64,000 bases of DNA from Aquanectria penicillioides (taxonomy: Eukaryota; Ascomycota; Sordariomycetes; Hypocreales; Nectriaceae), in NCBI GenBank assembly GCA_003415625.1, contig PYIU01000001.1, positions 372,001 through 436,000 on the forward strand, written 5' to 3'. Below the pieces are notes generated by a model. That model did not search any database. It had not been told where the DNA came from and worked only from the letters and a program-made list of their open reading frames with translations. A program made the translations under genes and the position numbers. This document shows positions 47,603 through 59,858 of this stretch, in pieces. Positions within the stretch are counted from its first letter, which is position 1, and each line of letters starts with the position of its first letter.

Positions 47603-50600
47603 ATGAGCTACTTCCAGGGGTTAGAGCCTCTCCCGACTGATGTATTCGTGGCTGTCATGGGAATGCCAGGGTCCGGGAAGAGTGCTTTCATCTCACTATG
47701 TACGGAACAAAAGGTTCCTGTTGGATATGGTATCCGTTCTTGTAGGTCTCTTGGTATCTTAGCCTTTTTTCAGGTCTTACTAACATGCCGTAAGGCACAC
47801 AAGAGATTGCCATCTATCGGTGTCAGTGGCCTCTGGGTGTGAACCTCTACCTAATTGATACCCCCGGATTTGGCGATACAGAAAGATCAGATGTCGACAC
47901 CTTGAGAGAAATTACGCTAGGATTAATAAATTTATACCAGATCAACCTGCGATTAAACGGCATCATTTACGTGCACCGGATCACCGATGTTAGAATCACA
48001 GGGTCAGCAAGAAAAGGGCTCGCCATATTTAGAGCCCTTTGTGGACCAGACACCTCCCGCAACACTGCCCTCGTTAGCACAATGTGGGACGGTGCTGATG
48101 AGTCCGGAGCTAGTCTTCGTGAGGCCGCTCTGATCGCCGACGATGAATTTTGGGGCGGGCTATTCCAACGAGGCGCAAGAGTCTTTCGACACAACAATAC
48201 TCGAAATTCAGCTTTGAGAATCCTTGAGCATTTTCTAGAAAAGCCAAAGGTGATTATGGATATACAGCGAGAGATGGTAGACGAATACAAGCAACTTATT
48301 GATACGAGCGCTGGGGCAATGATAGCCTCAACGCTTGAACAGGAGAAGAGAAAGATCCATAATGAGCTCGCCAAAGCTCAATCTATGATGCATGAGGCCG
48401 AAGCTGCCTCTGAATCAAGCTGGATCACAGAAGATGAAGTGAATGAAGATGTAATGGAGACCTATTGGGATACAGTCAAGCAGACCACAACGAAGAGCGA
48501 GGCACCCCAAACAATCGCAGAACAAGATTACTTCACTGAAATAAGCGAGGATACTACGACTAATCACATTGAGTTTCGAAGTGAATACAAGGGTTCCGAG
48601 AGTGTGCCCGAATCGTCATTATTCGATAGAGACATTCGTAGCAAGGCGACATACTCTTCAACCTGGGCAACCTCGCAACCACTTGACAAGGAGAACATTC
48701 AACTAAATGAAGCAAACTCAACGACGCAACAGGTTTTAGGCATGGTGACAGAACACGAATCGCCCAATCTAAATTCTCAAGAATACAATGACATCCGTCA
48801 AGATGGCATTTCCGCACAAGGTGTCGGCGATAGAGATACATCTTCAAACAGCTTTGACGCAGGGACCACATATTCTCGAGACTCAGTTGTGGACAGTCCT
48901 AAACTCCTTTACCTTCAAGGCTTTTCAGATCTTCTTTTGAAAGATCTAGAGGACATCATGGATGGTTCAAAAAAGTCGAGTATCACCACCGAATATCTTG
49001 AAGAATCGTTACAGATGTTTGCTTGGAAGCTGCACGGGGAATCTGCAAATCCATTCCAATGGTGGGCCTCCGTGACTCTCCATAGAAACCGACGGTACGT
49101 GCCATGGTCAAATTCTTAGACTGAAACTTAAAAACTTTGAGTTGGATTCTGACTATACCCCCAGTGATATCGTTAAACTTCTATGCAAAGGCCTTGATAC
49201 TGAGCCGTCTGAGGATGATAACTCGGATAGTGGAACTGCAGAGAACGAAAACGTGCGTGAACCGTTCCATAAACCCTTCGACTGGACTGTTGAATGGCTT
49301 CGCGGGCTAGAATCAAACCCTCGTGATGACACCTGGGAGGGTCACATGGCTAGTGATGTCGAAGATGTCCAGGCCCAACTTCCATTTCAGTTTGCTGACT
49401 ACGAGAAATTTGTGCATACTTCTGGAGCTTACAAATGGTTCGTATCCAAGATACGACAGTATGACCAATTGAAGTACAGTACTCCCGATCTGGGAGCTCA
49501 AATTGGCGCCTCAATTCGAAACCAACTTCGAGAGCAAGACTCCGTTCGTCAAATGAGTGGTCGACGACCCTCTTCGATCATAACTCTCGTTATCAAACTG
49601 CAATGGAACCCCATCACAGTTCTGCGAGACCAATCTTTGGACCCTGCTAAACTAGCCAGTCTCGAGAACGTAGTGTGTTTAACTGGCACCCCACGCGAAG
49701 CTCAAGCTACGACTGTGCAGGAATACATGGCTCAAACATGGCCAGAAACGTGGCGACCACTCATGACACTTATGAAAAAATTGATTATCTCTCCCGAAGG
49801 GAATGAGTGCTTCTGTGGGTGAATTCAGCTCTGCTGCTTAAATAATTGATGATTAATATCTTTCTATAGACCAGCCCCCAGCATCCAACACGGCTGAACA
49901 AGCCAGGGCCTCCAGCAATGTCTTGAAACCGACAGTCAAAACCGTACAACTCAGCGCGCAAATTCAAGGCCCGCTCTTTTGCTTAGTCACTGCGACTGGA
50001 AACTCATACTTTGTGTCTGAAGTAGCCGAGCAACTTGGGTGGTTAGCATCTGCCGTACGGTTTGCCCCAGAATCGAATAATCCGAGCACGGTAATATGCT
50101 CTCCATCAGTGGATGCCGTTGAGATAAAAGGAAAGGCGAAAACGAATTCAGCAGCGGGAATACGAGCATCTTGCAACATGCTATTTGATTTTGAAAAGGC
50201 TACTAGGGAGCATCATGATACCCCGCATGGCACTGGCTTCTGCTGGCAGCCGCTCTTCCGAAATTGTGTCCTCGTCAAAGGATATCCGATTCTTCGAAGG
50301 CCGAATACAAATACTGGCCTTGAGATATCACTAGGGATTATGGCCATTGTTATGCGGTCTCGGCAAATTGTTCAGTGGGACAATAGGGTAATTATGAAAG
50401 GGTTCAGCACACTACTGGTTGCCACAGTCGCAACTTGCGGGATGGTCATGTGGCATTTGCTGTCTAGCAAAAGTCCTGAGGAGCGCATTTCCTACATTGA
50501 CTCTAACCTTGATAATCTTAATATCAGCACGCCTGATGACATTTCGCTCAGAAGCCTTGAAGAGAGTAGGCACGTTATAGGATGGTGCTCTAGAGCTACT

Positions 50601-52081
50601 GATATGTGTGGTGAGTACCTCTAATTTGATGTCATCCATTTTCTCTTTCCCGTAACCTGAGCTGACTACTTCTCGCAGGCCACTCAGAAGCATTGCTAGA
50701 TTTGCGCCCTTCAGGCTTGCGAAGACCCCCTGCTAGCATTATCATTGACCGCCTTTATATCGAGGCTGGCGCTGATGTTGTTGGTGGAATAAACATGTCC
50801 TTCAACAAAAAGGAGCAACCCATCTGGCTTGAGCGGGAGAAAGACTACCCTAGCCTTTTAAAGTGGATTGGCCTCCAACCAATCGTGTTCTATGACGTTT
50901 CTGATCGTCGGGCATGGCTGGTTGATGGTGTATCTGCGTTGCTCCATTTAGTACGGATCTCTCTATATCTCGACGAGCACGATGAAGAGTCAACCTATGA
51001 TTGGGTTTTCGATGCTAAAAAGCTGAAAGATGAGTGGCCTGACTGCACAGGGCGGTTGGCAGCTCTGAAAACTCTCAAGAGTTGGGAAAACCTCAACCTT
51101 CCTCTTTATGTTACCAGCAAGCGAGATGACAATGGACAGTCCGTTGTAGAATATTCTACCCTCGAATCCCGAGTGCGGAAGATCCTCCACTCCATCGAAA
51201 TCCTAATTGACAGGCAAGTCAAGGTTGCTTCACAAGATGGATTGAGAATAGCTCAAACTCTTGATCCTCGGAAAACTGTCCCGGGATTCGATATTCTCGA
51301 TGTTCTCACTCCCCTGGGCCCAGTGCACCCGCGGATTCAGTACATTGGCTCGTGGGGACCTGGTTGGAGAGACTTGTTCCCTGCAATTGGAGTAACAACA
51401 ATTTTTGGCCGTGGGTTTGGAGAGCTTATCCGTCCCAACGACCTTTCAACCGTATGCAACCAGTGGAGGTCAGTGCCAGCAAAAATGGATTATATGACTA
51501 CATCCGCATCCACTCTGGCGATGCTTTATGAGAAGCGACTTGTACGAATGGACCCTGATCTGGGCATAGGTGAGTTGACGAAAAAGATTGTATGGTTCTC
51601 TCAGTCGCAAGCGCTTGAAAGCTGTCAGTGTATGGGTGCTGCTGGAGCATGTCGGAACCCAGTGCAATTCCTTTTGCCAAAGCGGTTATGGAACCCGATA
51701 TTTGCATCAAGACCACTTGCGCCAGTCAATATCAAAAGTTTAGAAATGAATGGTGCTGTCATTTTCGGACATATGCCGCTACTGGGTCTTGGAAAAGAGG
51801 CCGAGAAAACGAACGAGATAATACCACATCATTCCGCTGAAGACTCTACTTCGACTTCAACCAGCACCGACGGAAAAGGACATCTGAGTTCTTCCGCGAT
51901 GGGTTCAACTGATGGTTCTTCAGTCACTGTGCCTTCGACAATGGCGATACCTAGTGCAACTACTTCTAAAAATACCGAAAGAGACGGAGATGAGGCCTCT
52001 GGAAGTATCATAGCTAGTCAAAATAAGGGAAAGAAGAAAAGGCTAAAGGAAAAGTGGAAGCATTGGATAGGGAAGCGATGA
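47603..52081 (+). CDS. AIG1/septin-like GTPase fused to a large uncharacterised region
   Basis: Five exons (47603-47729, 47795-49094, 49165-49814, 49870-50610 and 50679-52081) give exactly 1406 residues. The N-terminal about 250 residues form a TRAFAC-class GTPase: G1 GMPGSGKSAF at residues 20-29, switch Thr in GYGTQE near 44, G3 LIDTPGFGD near 62-70, and in the G4 position STMWD near 138 instead of the usual NKxD/TKxD. Residues about 200-470 are charged, with a likely coiled coil (IASTLEQEKRKIHNELAKAQ) and a disordered part. Residues about 690-1300 form a region rich in Trp and conserved-looking blocks (FCWQPLFRNCVLVKGYPI, GLEISLGIM, VIGWCSRATD, RRAWLVDGVSALLHLV), which I have seen only in other large fungal proteins of unknown function. 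The tail is Ser/Thr-rich and then Lys-rich. No membrane segment is clear. Function unknown; a GTP-controlled sensor is inferred. Confidence 0.85.
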
Positions 52082-53354
52082 AGAACTTGGCAACTTTAAG
52101 GTTAAGAAAGCTTGAATAATTTTGGCTCGTGAATCTACAACTCAATATACTTTGAAAAGGGACGTCTCGGGTCGATAGAAGACACATAATTAAAAATATC
52201 TATCATATTCCTCCGTTATGTCTCTTGATAATCTGTTAACTTGATCGTTGTATCTCACATAGGAAAGGATTACATCAATAATCATGGGGCAACAAATACC
52301 CATTGCAGTCGTATGAATGACTAGGATTTAGACGCTATATGAATTTGCAATAAGCTTGTTCCTGCATTCGCCCGTTGCAGGTAAACTGTAGCACTAAAAA
52401 CATGAAGAAGGAATATATCCACTATGTTGCCTCTCTCCTCCCCTCAGTGAGATTGGCTCTCAGTCAACGACTATATGTTCGAAATGGAACTGGATATTCG
52501 AGGCGTCACCTGTTGACTCTGAAAACAAAAAAGCAGAGATCATGATGTAGGATTGCGATTTTCTTTGCTATTCTTTATAAATCCATGACTAATAGAATAG
52601 CTCCATATGTGCTAGTGATGCTAATATAAGTAATAGCTCACAGAAATTTGAAGTCGATAACCGTAACCTAGCAAAGGTCGATATCGGGTGGGCAATCTCA
52701 ACTAGCTAATATTAATAACGGACGATCTCACAGGAACCAGTGTTTAGCTAGCCAGCCCTTCTTTTTCGCTGTGAGAATCCACTGTTACAACGCAGCCAAA
52801 GGCTCCTATTTGGGTGTCATACCCAATATAGGCCTACTTGCATATAGCACCTGTTGTAGGGTGCCTTACACTTTTGCCAATAGCGGGGTGGTCAAGTACG
52901 ACATTTGGTAAACAATTCCTGCTTGGAGTCTCAATGCATGATCATTCGACTTCAAATCTACGGACTGCTCCAATAATTATGAAAACCAACTAACGCAAGT
53001 GTAAATTATATTGAGTCAAGAGCATTATACTTCTAGAATTACTCGATATCTACTTGGATTGCCTTTTAAAGAATCTGTTTTATTTACTAAATTGGACCGC
53101 TATCGGTTAGGCACCCACGCCACATTTCTAAGACCCAACAATGTGAAAACGAGGCTACGAATCATAGGCCGTGAGCAATGTGCATTTCCAGCTCGCAGCC
53201 TGATTATTTAATAGCATAAAAATAGTTATCTTATTCAATCACATGATTTTGAAACAATTTCTCATCCATTGCACCAAGGAGAAACAAAATCCCTCATATC
53301 CACTCTTCTGCGGCCCCTCTAAAACCAAGAAAGTCATACCGAAAACGCACCATC
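52082..53354. other. gene-free stretch
   Basis: No supported gene in 1.3 kb of AT-rich DNA between the GTPase and the second NLR-like gene. Confidence 0.5.
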
Positions 53355-56300
53355 ATGGATCCAGTGTCAGCCATCGGTTTAGCCGCCGGTATCATTCAAT
53401 TTATAGACTTCTCCCACAAGCTAGTCTCGAAAGGAAACAAACTCCGCCATGCCACAGATGGCGCATTAATTGAGAACACGTCACTGGAGACGGTGACCAG
53501 GACGCTCGTTGAGCAAAACAATGCAATCATCACTTATCTCAATGATCTCAAACTCAAAAAGAAAGACCAAATGGGGGATACGTTGATAATGGTTTGTAAG
53601 GAATGCACTAAAGCTGGCGAAGAACTTCTCGTCGTCCTTGAACGCTTAAAGTTGAAGGGGCGGAAGGGCAAATGGCGAAGCATGCGCCAAGCTCTGAAGT
53701 CAATCATGGGTAAGGATGAGGTAATGAGGCTCAAGCTACAGCTTGATGATATGAGGAAAGCCTTAGATACAGCTCTTTTAGCTAGCATCAAGTATGGTCA
53801 TTCAAGCATCAATTCTCTTCTACGCATGGTCATTCTAACAGCTTTTTCAAGTCAGGGCATCATTCGAGGCGGGCACGCTATCGGTGACAAATCCAACGTA
53901 TCAACGTCGAAAGCTACAGTCACGGAAAATGGAGAAGTGATCTCCACTTCAAACCCTTCTTTATGTTCCAGTTCTAACACAACCAACTCAAACATGATGG
54001 AAGCATGTGGTCAAGAAAGGTAAGTTGAAGTATGGCACGGGTCCCCAGGCTTTTAGATTACATACTTACGTGCCACCGAAGATTACGCAACAACACCGAC
54101 TGGAAGGTCCAACTGGTGCATACTGTCGCCGGGGAAGGATGGGGAGGCAAAGAGGACCTCTATCTATTCTCATCCACTTTATCAGATGGAATATCAAGCG
54201 ACAAGGAGCGCATGCTCGAAAACCAAATAATCGCGCAGTTAAGTTACGACGACATGTCTGATCGAGAAACAAGAATTCCAAAAGCCCACCCTAGAACGTT
54301 TGAATGGGCACTTCATGAGGAAGCTACAGAGGAAAATACTACATGGCCAAGTTTAGTTGACTGGCTCAAGGGAAATGAGAAAATATACTGGATATCAGGA
54401 AAGCCAGGGGCAGGTAAATCGACGTTGCTCAAGTTCATATCCCGGGATCCTCGAACCATACAGTACCTACGACATTGGGCTTCAGGGATGCAACTCGTTC
54501 TGGCCAGATTTTACTTTTGGAACTCTGGGAGTCCAATTCAAATGTCTCATCTCGGTCTCTTTCGCTCATTACTCTATCAAATCTTGAAGAAGAGACCTGG
54601 GTTGGTGGAAGCATTATTTCCTCGTCGATGGGAGAAATTTACACTCCTGGGATTCGATAATCATCCTTGGGGACTCTCAGAACTTCAACAAGCCCTCGAG
54701 ATCGTTTTCAAACCTTCAACTACAAAAAGTTTTAAACTTTGTCTGTTCATCGATGGCCTTGACGAATTTTCAGGAGACCATGATGAATTGATCAAACTGG
54801 TCATGAACGCAACCCAGAACGACAAGATCAAGGCTTGCGTCGGAAGTCGCCCATGGAATGCTTTTGAAGATGCATTTGGAGAAGGAATTCATCTCAGGCT
54901 ACAAGACTTGACGTATCCTGATATTATCGCCTTTGCCAGTGAAAGAATGCAAACAAGCCGGGGGTTTCGATCTCTGCAGCGCAGAGAACCACGGTACACT
55001 TCGGATCTGCTGCAAAATATCGCAAAAAAGTCATGCGGGGTATTTCTATGGGTTTCCCTTGTTGTCAAGTCCCTGGTAACAGGTATTTCCAACTGTGACC
55101 GCATTTGCGACCTTGAAAAGAGGCTCGAGGAAATCCCAGGAGACCTAGACGATCTTTATTCAAAGATGTTGTCCAGCATTGAAGGCCGATATTTGGAACA
55201 CGCCTCGCAATTCTTTTGTCTAACCAGAGAAGCGGAAGGATCTCTTTCCGTGATTAAGCTTGCTTTTGCCGACGAGGTGGATGATACACTCCATCTCACA
55301 CGGGAAATAGAACCCATAACCTATGAAGAAGGTCTTGATAATTATGACCTCATCAAGCGGCGACTAGTCAGTCGCTGTAAGGGCTTTTTAGAGCTGACCG
55401 AAGACCACCAACCCCGGGAAGTCAACATTAACGACTCCAATCTTGCAGAGGAAAATATTGAGCCCTGGGAGCACAAGATAGCGTATTTGCATCGCACAGC
55501 GCGAGACTTCTTACAACAGCCCTCAAAAACGAAGCTCATCTCCAATGCGCTTAGCCCTAACTTCTATCCATCTTGGATCCTTTTACGGTCGAATATTCTA
55601 ATCCTCAAAACTTTATCAGAAACTCGAGCCTCTTTGACAAATAATTACATCTGGGATCTATTGGACATGACACTGAAATGCGCAGCAAGAAACGAAGCCA
55701 TCGTGAAAAATCCTTGTGTCCAGGATGTGGACGAAGTTGATAAAGTAATGGCACATTATGCTGCATCCCAGGGCTTTACCGGTGGTCATTGGTCAAGCCT
55801 CCGCCCAGGGACGCGAACTCAAGGAAATGTACTAACTCTAGCTGCGCTGTACAATCTGCAACTTTACATTCGAGCAAAAGTTATAGATGATGTCTCCATC
55901 TTCACAAAAGAATCGAGTCGGCCACTCCTTCATTTCATCGTCGAAGGTCACAACACGTATCGCGCTCTGGCTGAAACCCACACAATTGAGCAACATTCAG
56001 TGCCAAACCTTGATCTACTTGAGGTCCTTCTTGAGAAAGGTGCGGATCCAAATGAGATTTTCAGGTCGACAACGCAATGGCATCTTGTGTTAGATCGCTC
56101 AGCAAAAATTCGACACGATCCGGACATTCCGGACAGAACAAAGGTTGAGCTTCTCCGTCATTGGTCTGAGGTTGTCGAATTGTTCATCAAGCATAATGCC
56201 AATCCACTGGTCAATCAAGAATGCGCTATCGCTTCCCGTATTCGAGATGCCTTCGGAAGTCACCTTCCAAAGAAGGCCAAACGATTGGAGATGCAACTAG

Positions 56301-56758
56301 CTCGCTCTAAAAGCCAAATGCTCAAAGCCGGGACGCTGCCACTTGCATTGAAAAGGAATTCATTGACGGAACCGGAGATCGATACGGTGTCGTTGCCTCT
56401 TTGGAACAGCCTTCAAAGCGTTAAACAGCCAGAGCCCTCAAAAATTCCAGCAGCCGCAAGCTGGGTCGGAACAACGGGAGCTGGACCGTATACTGGAGAT
56501 TCAGTATGCCACGACCCGCTTCAGAGCCCATATAATCCGCACTACTCCAATAGTCGTTTCAGACCCCCTTCCACTCTTGGGGCCCCAGATGAGAACCTAT
56601 ACAATTCATACTACCCCAAAGACCTTCCCGGTCCCCCTTCGGATCGAAGAGATGAAAGGGCCAGTCCCGAAGGAGGTCCTGGTCGCTTCGGTCGAACTTC
56701 TGCTGAGGACATTGCTGAGTCACCTTTCTCGCCCCGCTGTCGCGGCACCATACACTGA
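53355..56758 (+). CDS. NACHT-domain STAND (NLR-like) protein with degenerate ankyrins
   Basis: Two exons (53355-54019 and 54082-56758) with a 62-nt intron give 1113 residues. The N-terminus (MDPVSAIGLAAGIIQFIDFS) is the start of the helical fungal STAND N-terminal domain, about residues 1-200. The NACHT domain follows: Walker A GKPGAGKSTLL near residue 327, Walker B LFIDGLDEFSGD near 441, then GSRPWNAFED, LQDLTYPDI and GVFLWVSLVVKSLV. A DUF7791-like region continues to about residue 800. Near residue 865, DLLEVLLEKGADPNE and EVVELFIKHNANPL are two weak ankyrin units. The last about 120 residues are Pro/Ser/Tyr-rich and probably disordered. This is an intracellular ATP-dependent switch of the type used in fungal non-self recognition. 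A decayed HET gene follows directly downstream on the same strand. Confidence 0.9.
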
Positions 56759-57155
56759 CAGAAGATTCCGAGCATGTTGATGGACACTCAATGCCTGGTC
56801 CGAACACTCCAGCACGCCATCATCACCGAGATTGCAATCCTTCAGCGGGAAGGCGAAGAATTAGGAGACGCCAGCGAAGAGCTAGGAGACGCCAGTGGTG
56901 ATGTCTTTCCTCAGATAATTGGCAAAGAAAGTAGGTATAGTTATGACATCACATCATTATTGCGCCAAGAAAGTGTGCCCTCGAAGTGACCTACTCTTCC
57001 AGTTCCTACTGACAATTGGCGGTCTCACCCTGGACGATCTCATTCAAAAGGTAGTTAAAATAAGTCCGAGCACATGATATTTCTACGTCTTCCGGATCCG
57101 AAGGGAAGTGTTGGCCGGGTGATCTGGAAACCTCCCCGAAACTTGGGGAAAACTA
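56759..57155. other. spacer with a short tandemly duplicated coding-like segment
   Basis: An open frame from 56774 contains a 21-base unit repeated twice (encoding EELGDAS twice, near 56860-56902) and a possible splice donor. A following segment could encode FLLTIGGLTLDDLIQK. It may be the lost N-terminal side of the HET pseudogene downstream, but this cannot be shown. Confidence 0.3.
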
Positions 57156-58390
57156 GGCATGCCGCCCGTCGATGACACAGCTTGGTCACAAGTTGCCACT
57201 CTTTTCAATCACCCGTGGTTTTGGCGTGTTTGGATTGTTCAAGAAGTCGTTGCATCTTCGATAGTGAAGTTTGTCTGCGGCAGATTTGTCGTCGACTGGG
57301 AGGATCTCTTCAGTGCCGTACAGCTTATCATGGACGTTTGCAGCTTTCTGAACCTGTTCGCACCGCTTGGGCTCCATTCTTCACTCTTGGCGAGTTACGT
57401 ATGTAGGAGTCGCGTCAGGTACGGTGGTCCATCCTACTTCTACTGGAGAGGTTCCGTGATGTTGCGTCTTCGCTCAACCGAGATCGCATCTTTGCACTTC
57501 TCAGGATTGCCTGCGACGACAACTTGTCCAAATCCACCCCCCGACTACCAAGCTCCCCTTAAAGAGCTCGTGTGCAGTTTTGCCCAATGTCTCGTAAGAG
57601 AAGTTATGCATAGGCATGAAGATATTGTATCGCGCCGAGCTAGGTTCCCAGCCCAATCGCTTCCCGTCATGGATCCCGGCTTGGACCATTCCGAAGCTTC
57701 CCGGATTGTACGAATCACGATATCGCGATGTTGTATTCAATGCCAGCAGTTCAGCGAATGCAGTTATGGCATGTCGTGATGCCAGCGCAGCCAACGAGTT
57801 GGAAGGAAGGGGATATGACATTGACAAAGTGAAATGCCTCTTTAAAGAGACGAATCAGCCCTCATGTCGCAAGCAGTACTTTGAAGAGATTGACGAAATG
57901 GTAAAATCTTTAGGGCCTAGATTCTCCCCCGCCACTCGTGAGAAGTTCAAGTAGGAGGTCCATTAGAGGGGGTGAAGCATCCTCAGGTCGCTACTCCAGA
58001 ACCACTTGACATTCACAAGTCATACGAGGCGTTTCGAAAAATACTGAAAAAGGGGAAATGGACAACCAAGTACATCAAGCGGAATTAGAATTCTGCAACA
58101 CCAGCTTCGCAACCAACCAGCAATATGAGCGTCTTGACAAAGAGCAAGAGCTATGAGTCTTTTCTCGATGGGAACCTCAAAGGTTGGCGGTTTGTCATCA
58201 CAGAGTGGAATCGCTGTGGGACCGTTCTTCCAAATGTCAAGGTAGGCGATGACGTGGTTATATTTGCTGGCGGCGAAGTCCCCTTTCTTACTCGCACGAG
58301 CAAAGAAAAACATGGTGCGTATCGGCTAATTGGGGAATGTTACGTCTCCGGCATCATGTATGGGGAAGTATTTGAGTCAGGTGCCCGCCC
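57156..58390 (+). pseudogene. HET-domain protein pseudogene
   Basis: Pieces of a HET protein follow each other in different frames: HPWFWRVWIVQEVVAS (57210-57260, the third block of the HET domain), NRDRIFALLRIACDDN (near 57475), DYQAPLKELVCSFAQCLVRE (near 57543), FPSWIPAWTIPKL (near 57650), and finally VGDDVVIFAGGEVPFL with YRLIGECYVSGIMYGE (58236-58370), the standard C-terminal block of HET genes. Frame changes lie at a run of six C (57537-57542) and near 57615. The region 57955-58124 does not read through. The N-terminal HET blocks (SHCWG, WIDALCI) are missing. It lies 0.4 kb behind the second NLR-like gene on the same strand. Confidence 0.78.
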
Positions 58391-58592
58391 TAACTCTGGA
58401 CGGTCTCATTCTACACTAAGACGGCCGAGTAGAAATTTCTTGCACAGCTCTGAGCTTAGATGTAGGGAAATTTGTACGCTTCGTAGCATACATAGTCTTA
58501 TACTGTGCTTCGGGAAGTTCATCCCAGAGCATGTGCTCTCTCATGTACATATCTGCTCATTCATTTCGTTTTATCTCGCATATAGCGTCCTT

Positions 58593-59858
58593 TTAATATC
58601 CAGCCTTCTTATTTACTACATTGATGAGTGGCCGCCCTTCACTAAACCTATGCAGGTTAATCCTAAAGATATCCAGCAATCTCGTGAAATACGCGCTCGA
58701 AGTGGCGCTAATGTGAGGAGTAATGGTGACATTTTTTGCCTTCCAAAGAGGGTGGCCATCAGGCAGGGGCTCCGGGTCGGTGACATCGAGAGCGGCGCCG
58801 CGGATAACACCCTTTTCGAGGGCTTCAATGAGGTCTTCGGTGTTAACGATAGGACCACGGGCGATGTTGGTCACAAAGGTCTTTTTCTTGGACAGGACTT
58901 CAAACTCGGGCTTGGAGATTAAGCCCTTGGTCTTGTCGGTGAGAGGGGTGGCGATGACGAGGAGATCCAGGCCGGAACCGAGAAACTCGTGTATTTCCTC
59001 CTTGGAGTCACCAGAGAACCATTTGCTGGGGAGAACGCCGTCGGGGTCTCCGAGTCCCTCAGGGCTATAGGAGTGATCCTTGCGAGACTCGGGTGTATCA
59101 CGAGGGTGGAGTGTGTAGGCGTGTACATCCATACCCATGGCTTTGGCAACGCGGGCAGTTTGGCGGCCAATGCTGCCATATCCTAGGATTCCACTGGAGT
59201 TTGGTTAGACGCATTTCATACAAATGGGTTGATGAAACCTACATTCTCTTGCCAACTGCATCGTCTGAAGTTTCAGGGCTGTCAGCAATACGCTTCCATG
59301 TGCCCTGTCTCTGGTAATCATAATATGTGTAAACTGAGGTAAATTAGGCAGTTAGTATGTGGCAATGGACAGTGGAGTGAGTTGATCCAACATACGCTGG
59401 TGCTGGAATGAAAGGAAGGTGGTAACAATCCATTCTGAAATTTGAGGGCTACACGGGGATTAGCAAGTGAAAACGACATGGACAAACATCAAATGAAGAA
59501 TATCTCACCCATGAACGCCGTTCGCTGTGGCAAATGGAATCTTGGTCTCTGAAAAGAAAGGGTTGGTGACAATGTGGTTGGCACCAGCGCTGGTGAGCTG
59601 GACGTATTGAATGTGAGGAGCCTGCTCAATGGTCGGCAGGACAGTTGAAGTCAAAAACAGGGTGGTATCCTCCCACTCCTTTTCGTCAAAATCCGGAATC
59701 TCCTTTGAGCCCCAGGGCACCTGACGCAGGATTATCTTGAGGTCCGGGAACTGCTCGCGGATGGCCTGGATTGACTCGGCTGGAGCCGGCACAGTGGTCA
59801 AGATGACGGCCTTGTGGCCCTTGAGCGTCTTGTTCGTGTTGAGCCGGATCAACGTCAT
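58593..59858 (-). CDS. D-isomer-specific 2-hydroxyacid dehydrogenase
   Basis: Four exons (59509-59858, 59396-59448, 59243-59333 and 58593-59193) give exactly 364 residues. The three introns have good borders. The NAD(P)-binding Rossmann motif GILGYGSIGRQ begins near residue 165. The catalytic Arg stands in NIARGPIVN, the Glu in DVTDPEPLP and the His in TPHISATS, the three residues of the D-2-hydroxyacid dehydrogenase active site. The family reduces 2-keto acids or glyoxylate-like substrates to D-hydroxy acids in the cytosol. The exact substrate is not visible. The 3' end is convergent with the HET pseudogene, 200 bases away. Codon use is richer in GC than in the neighbouring NLR genes, as expected for a metabolic gene. 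Confidence 0.94.
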
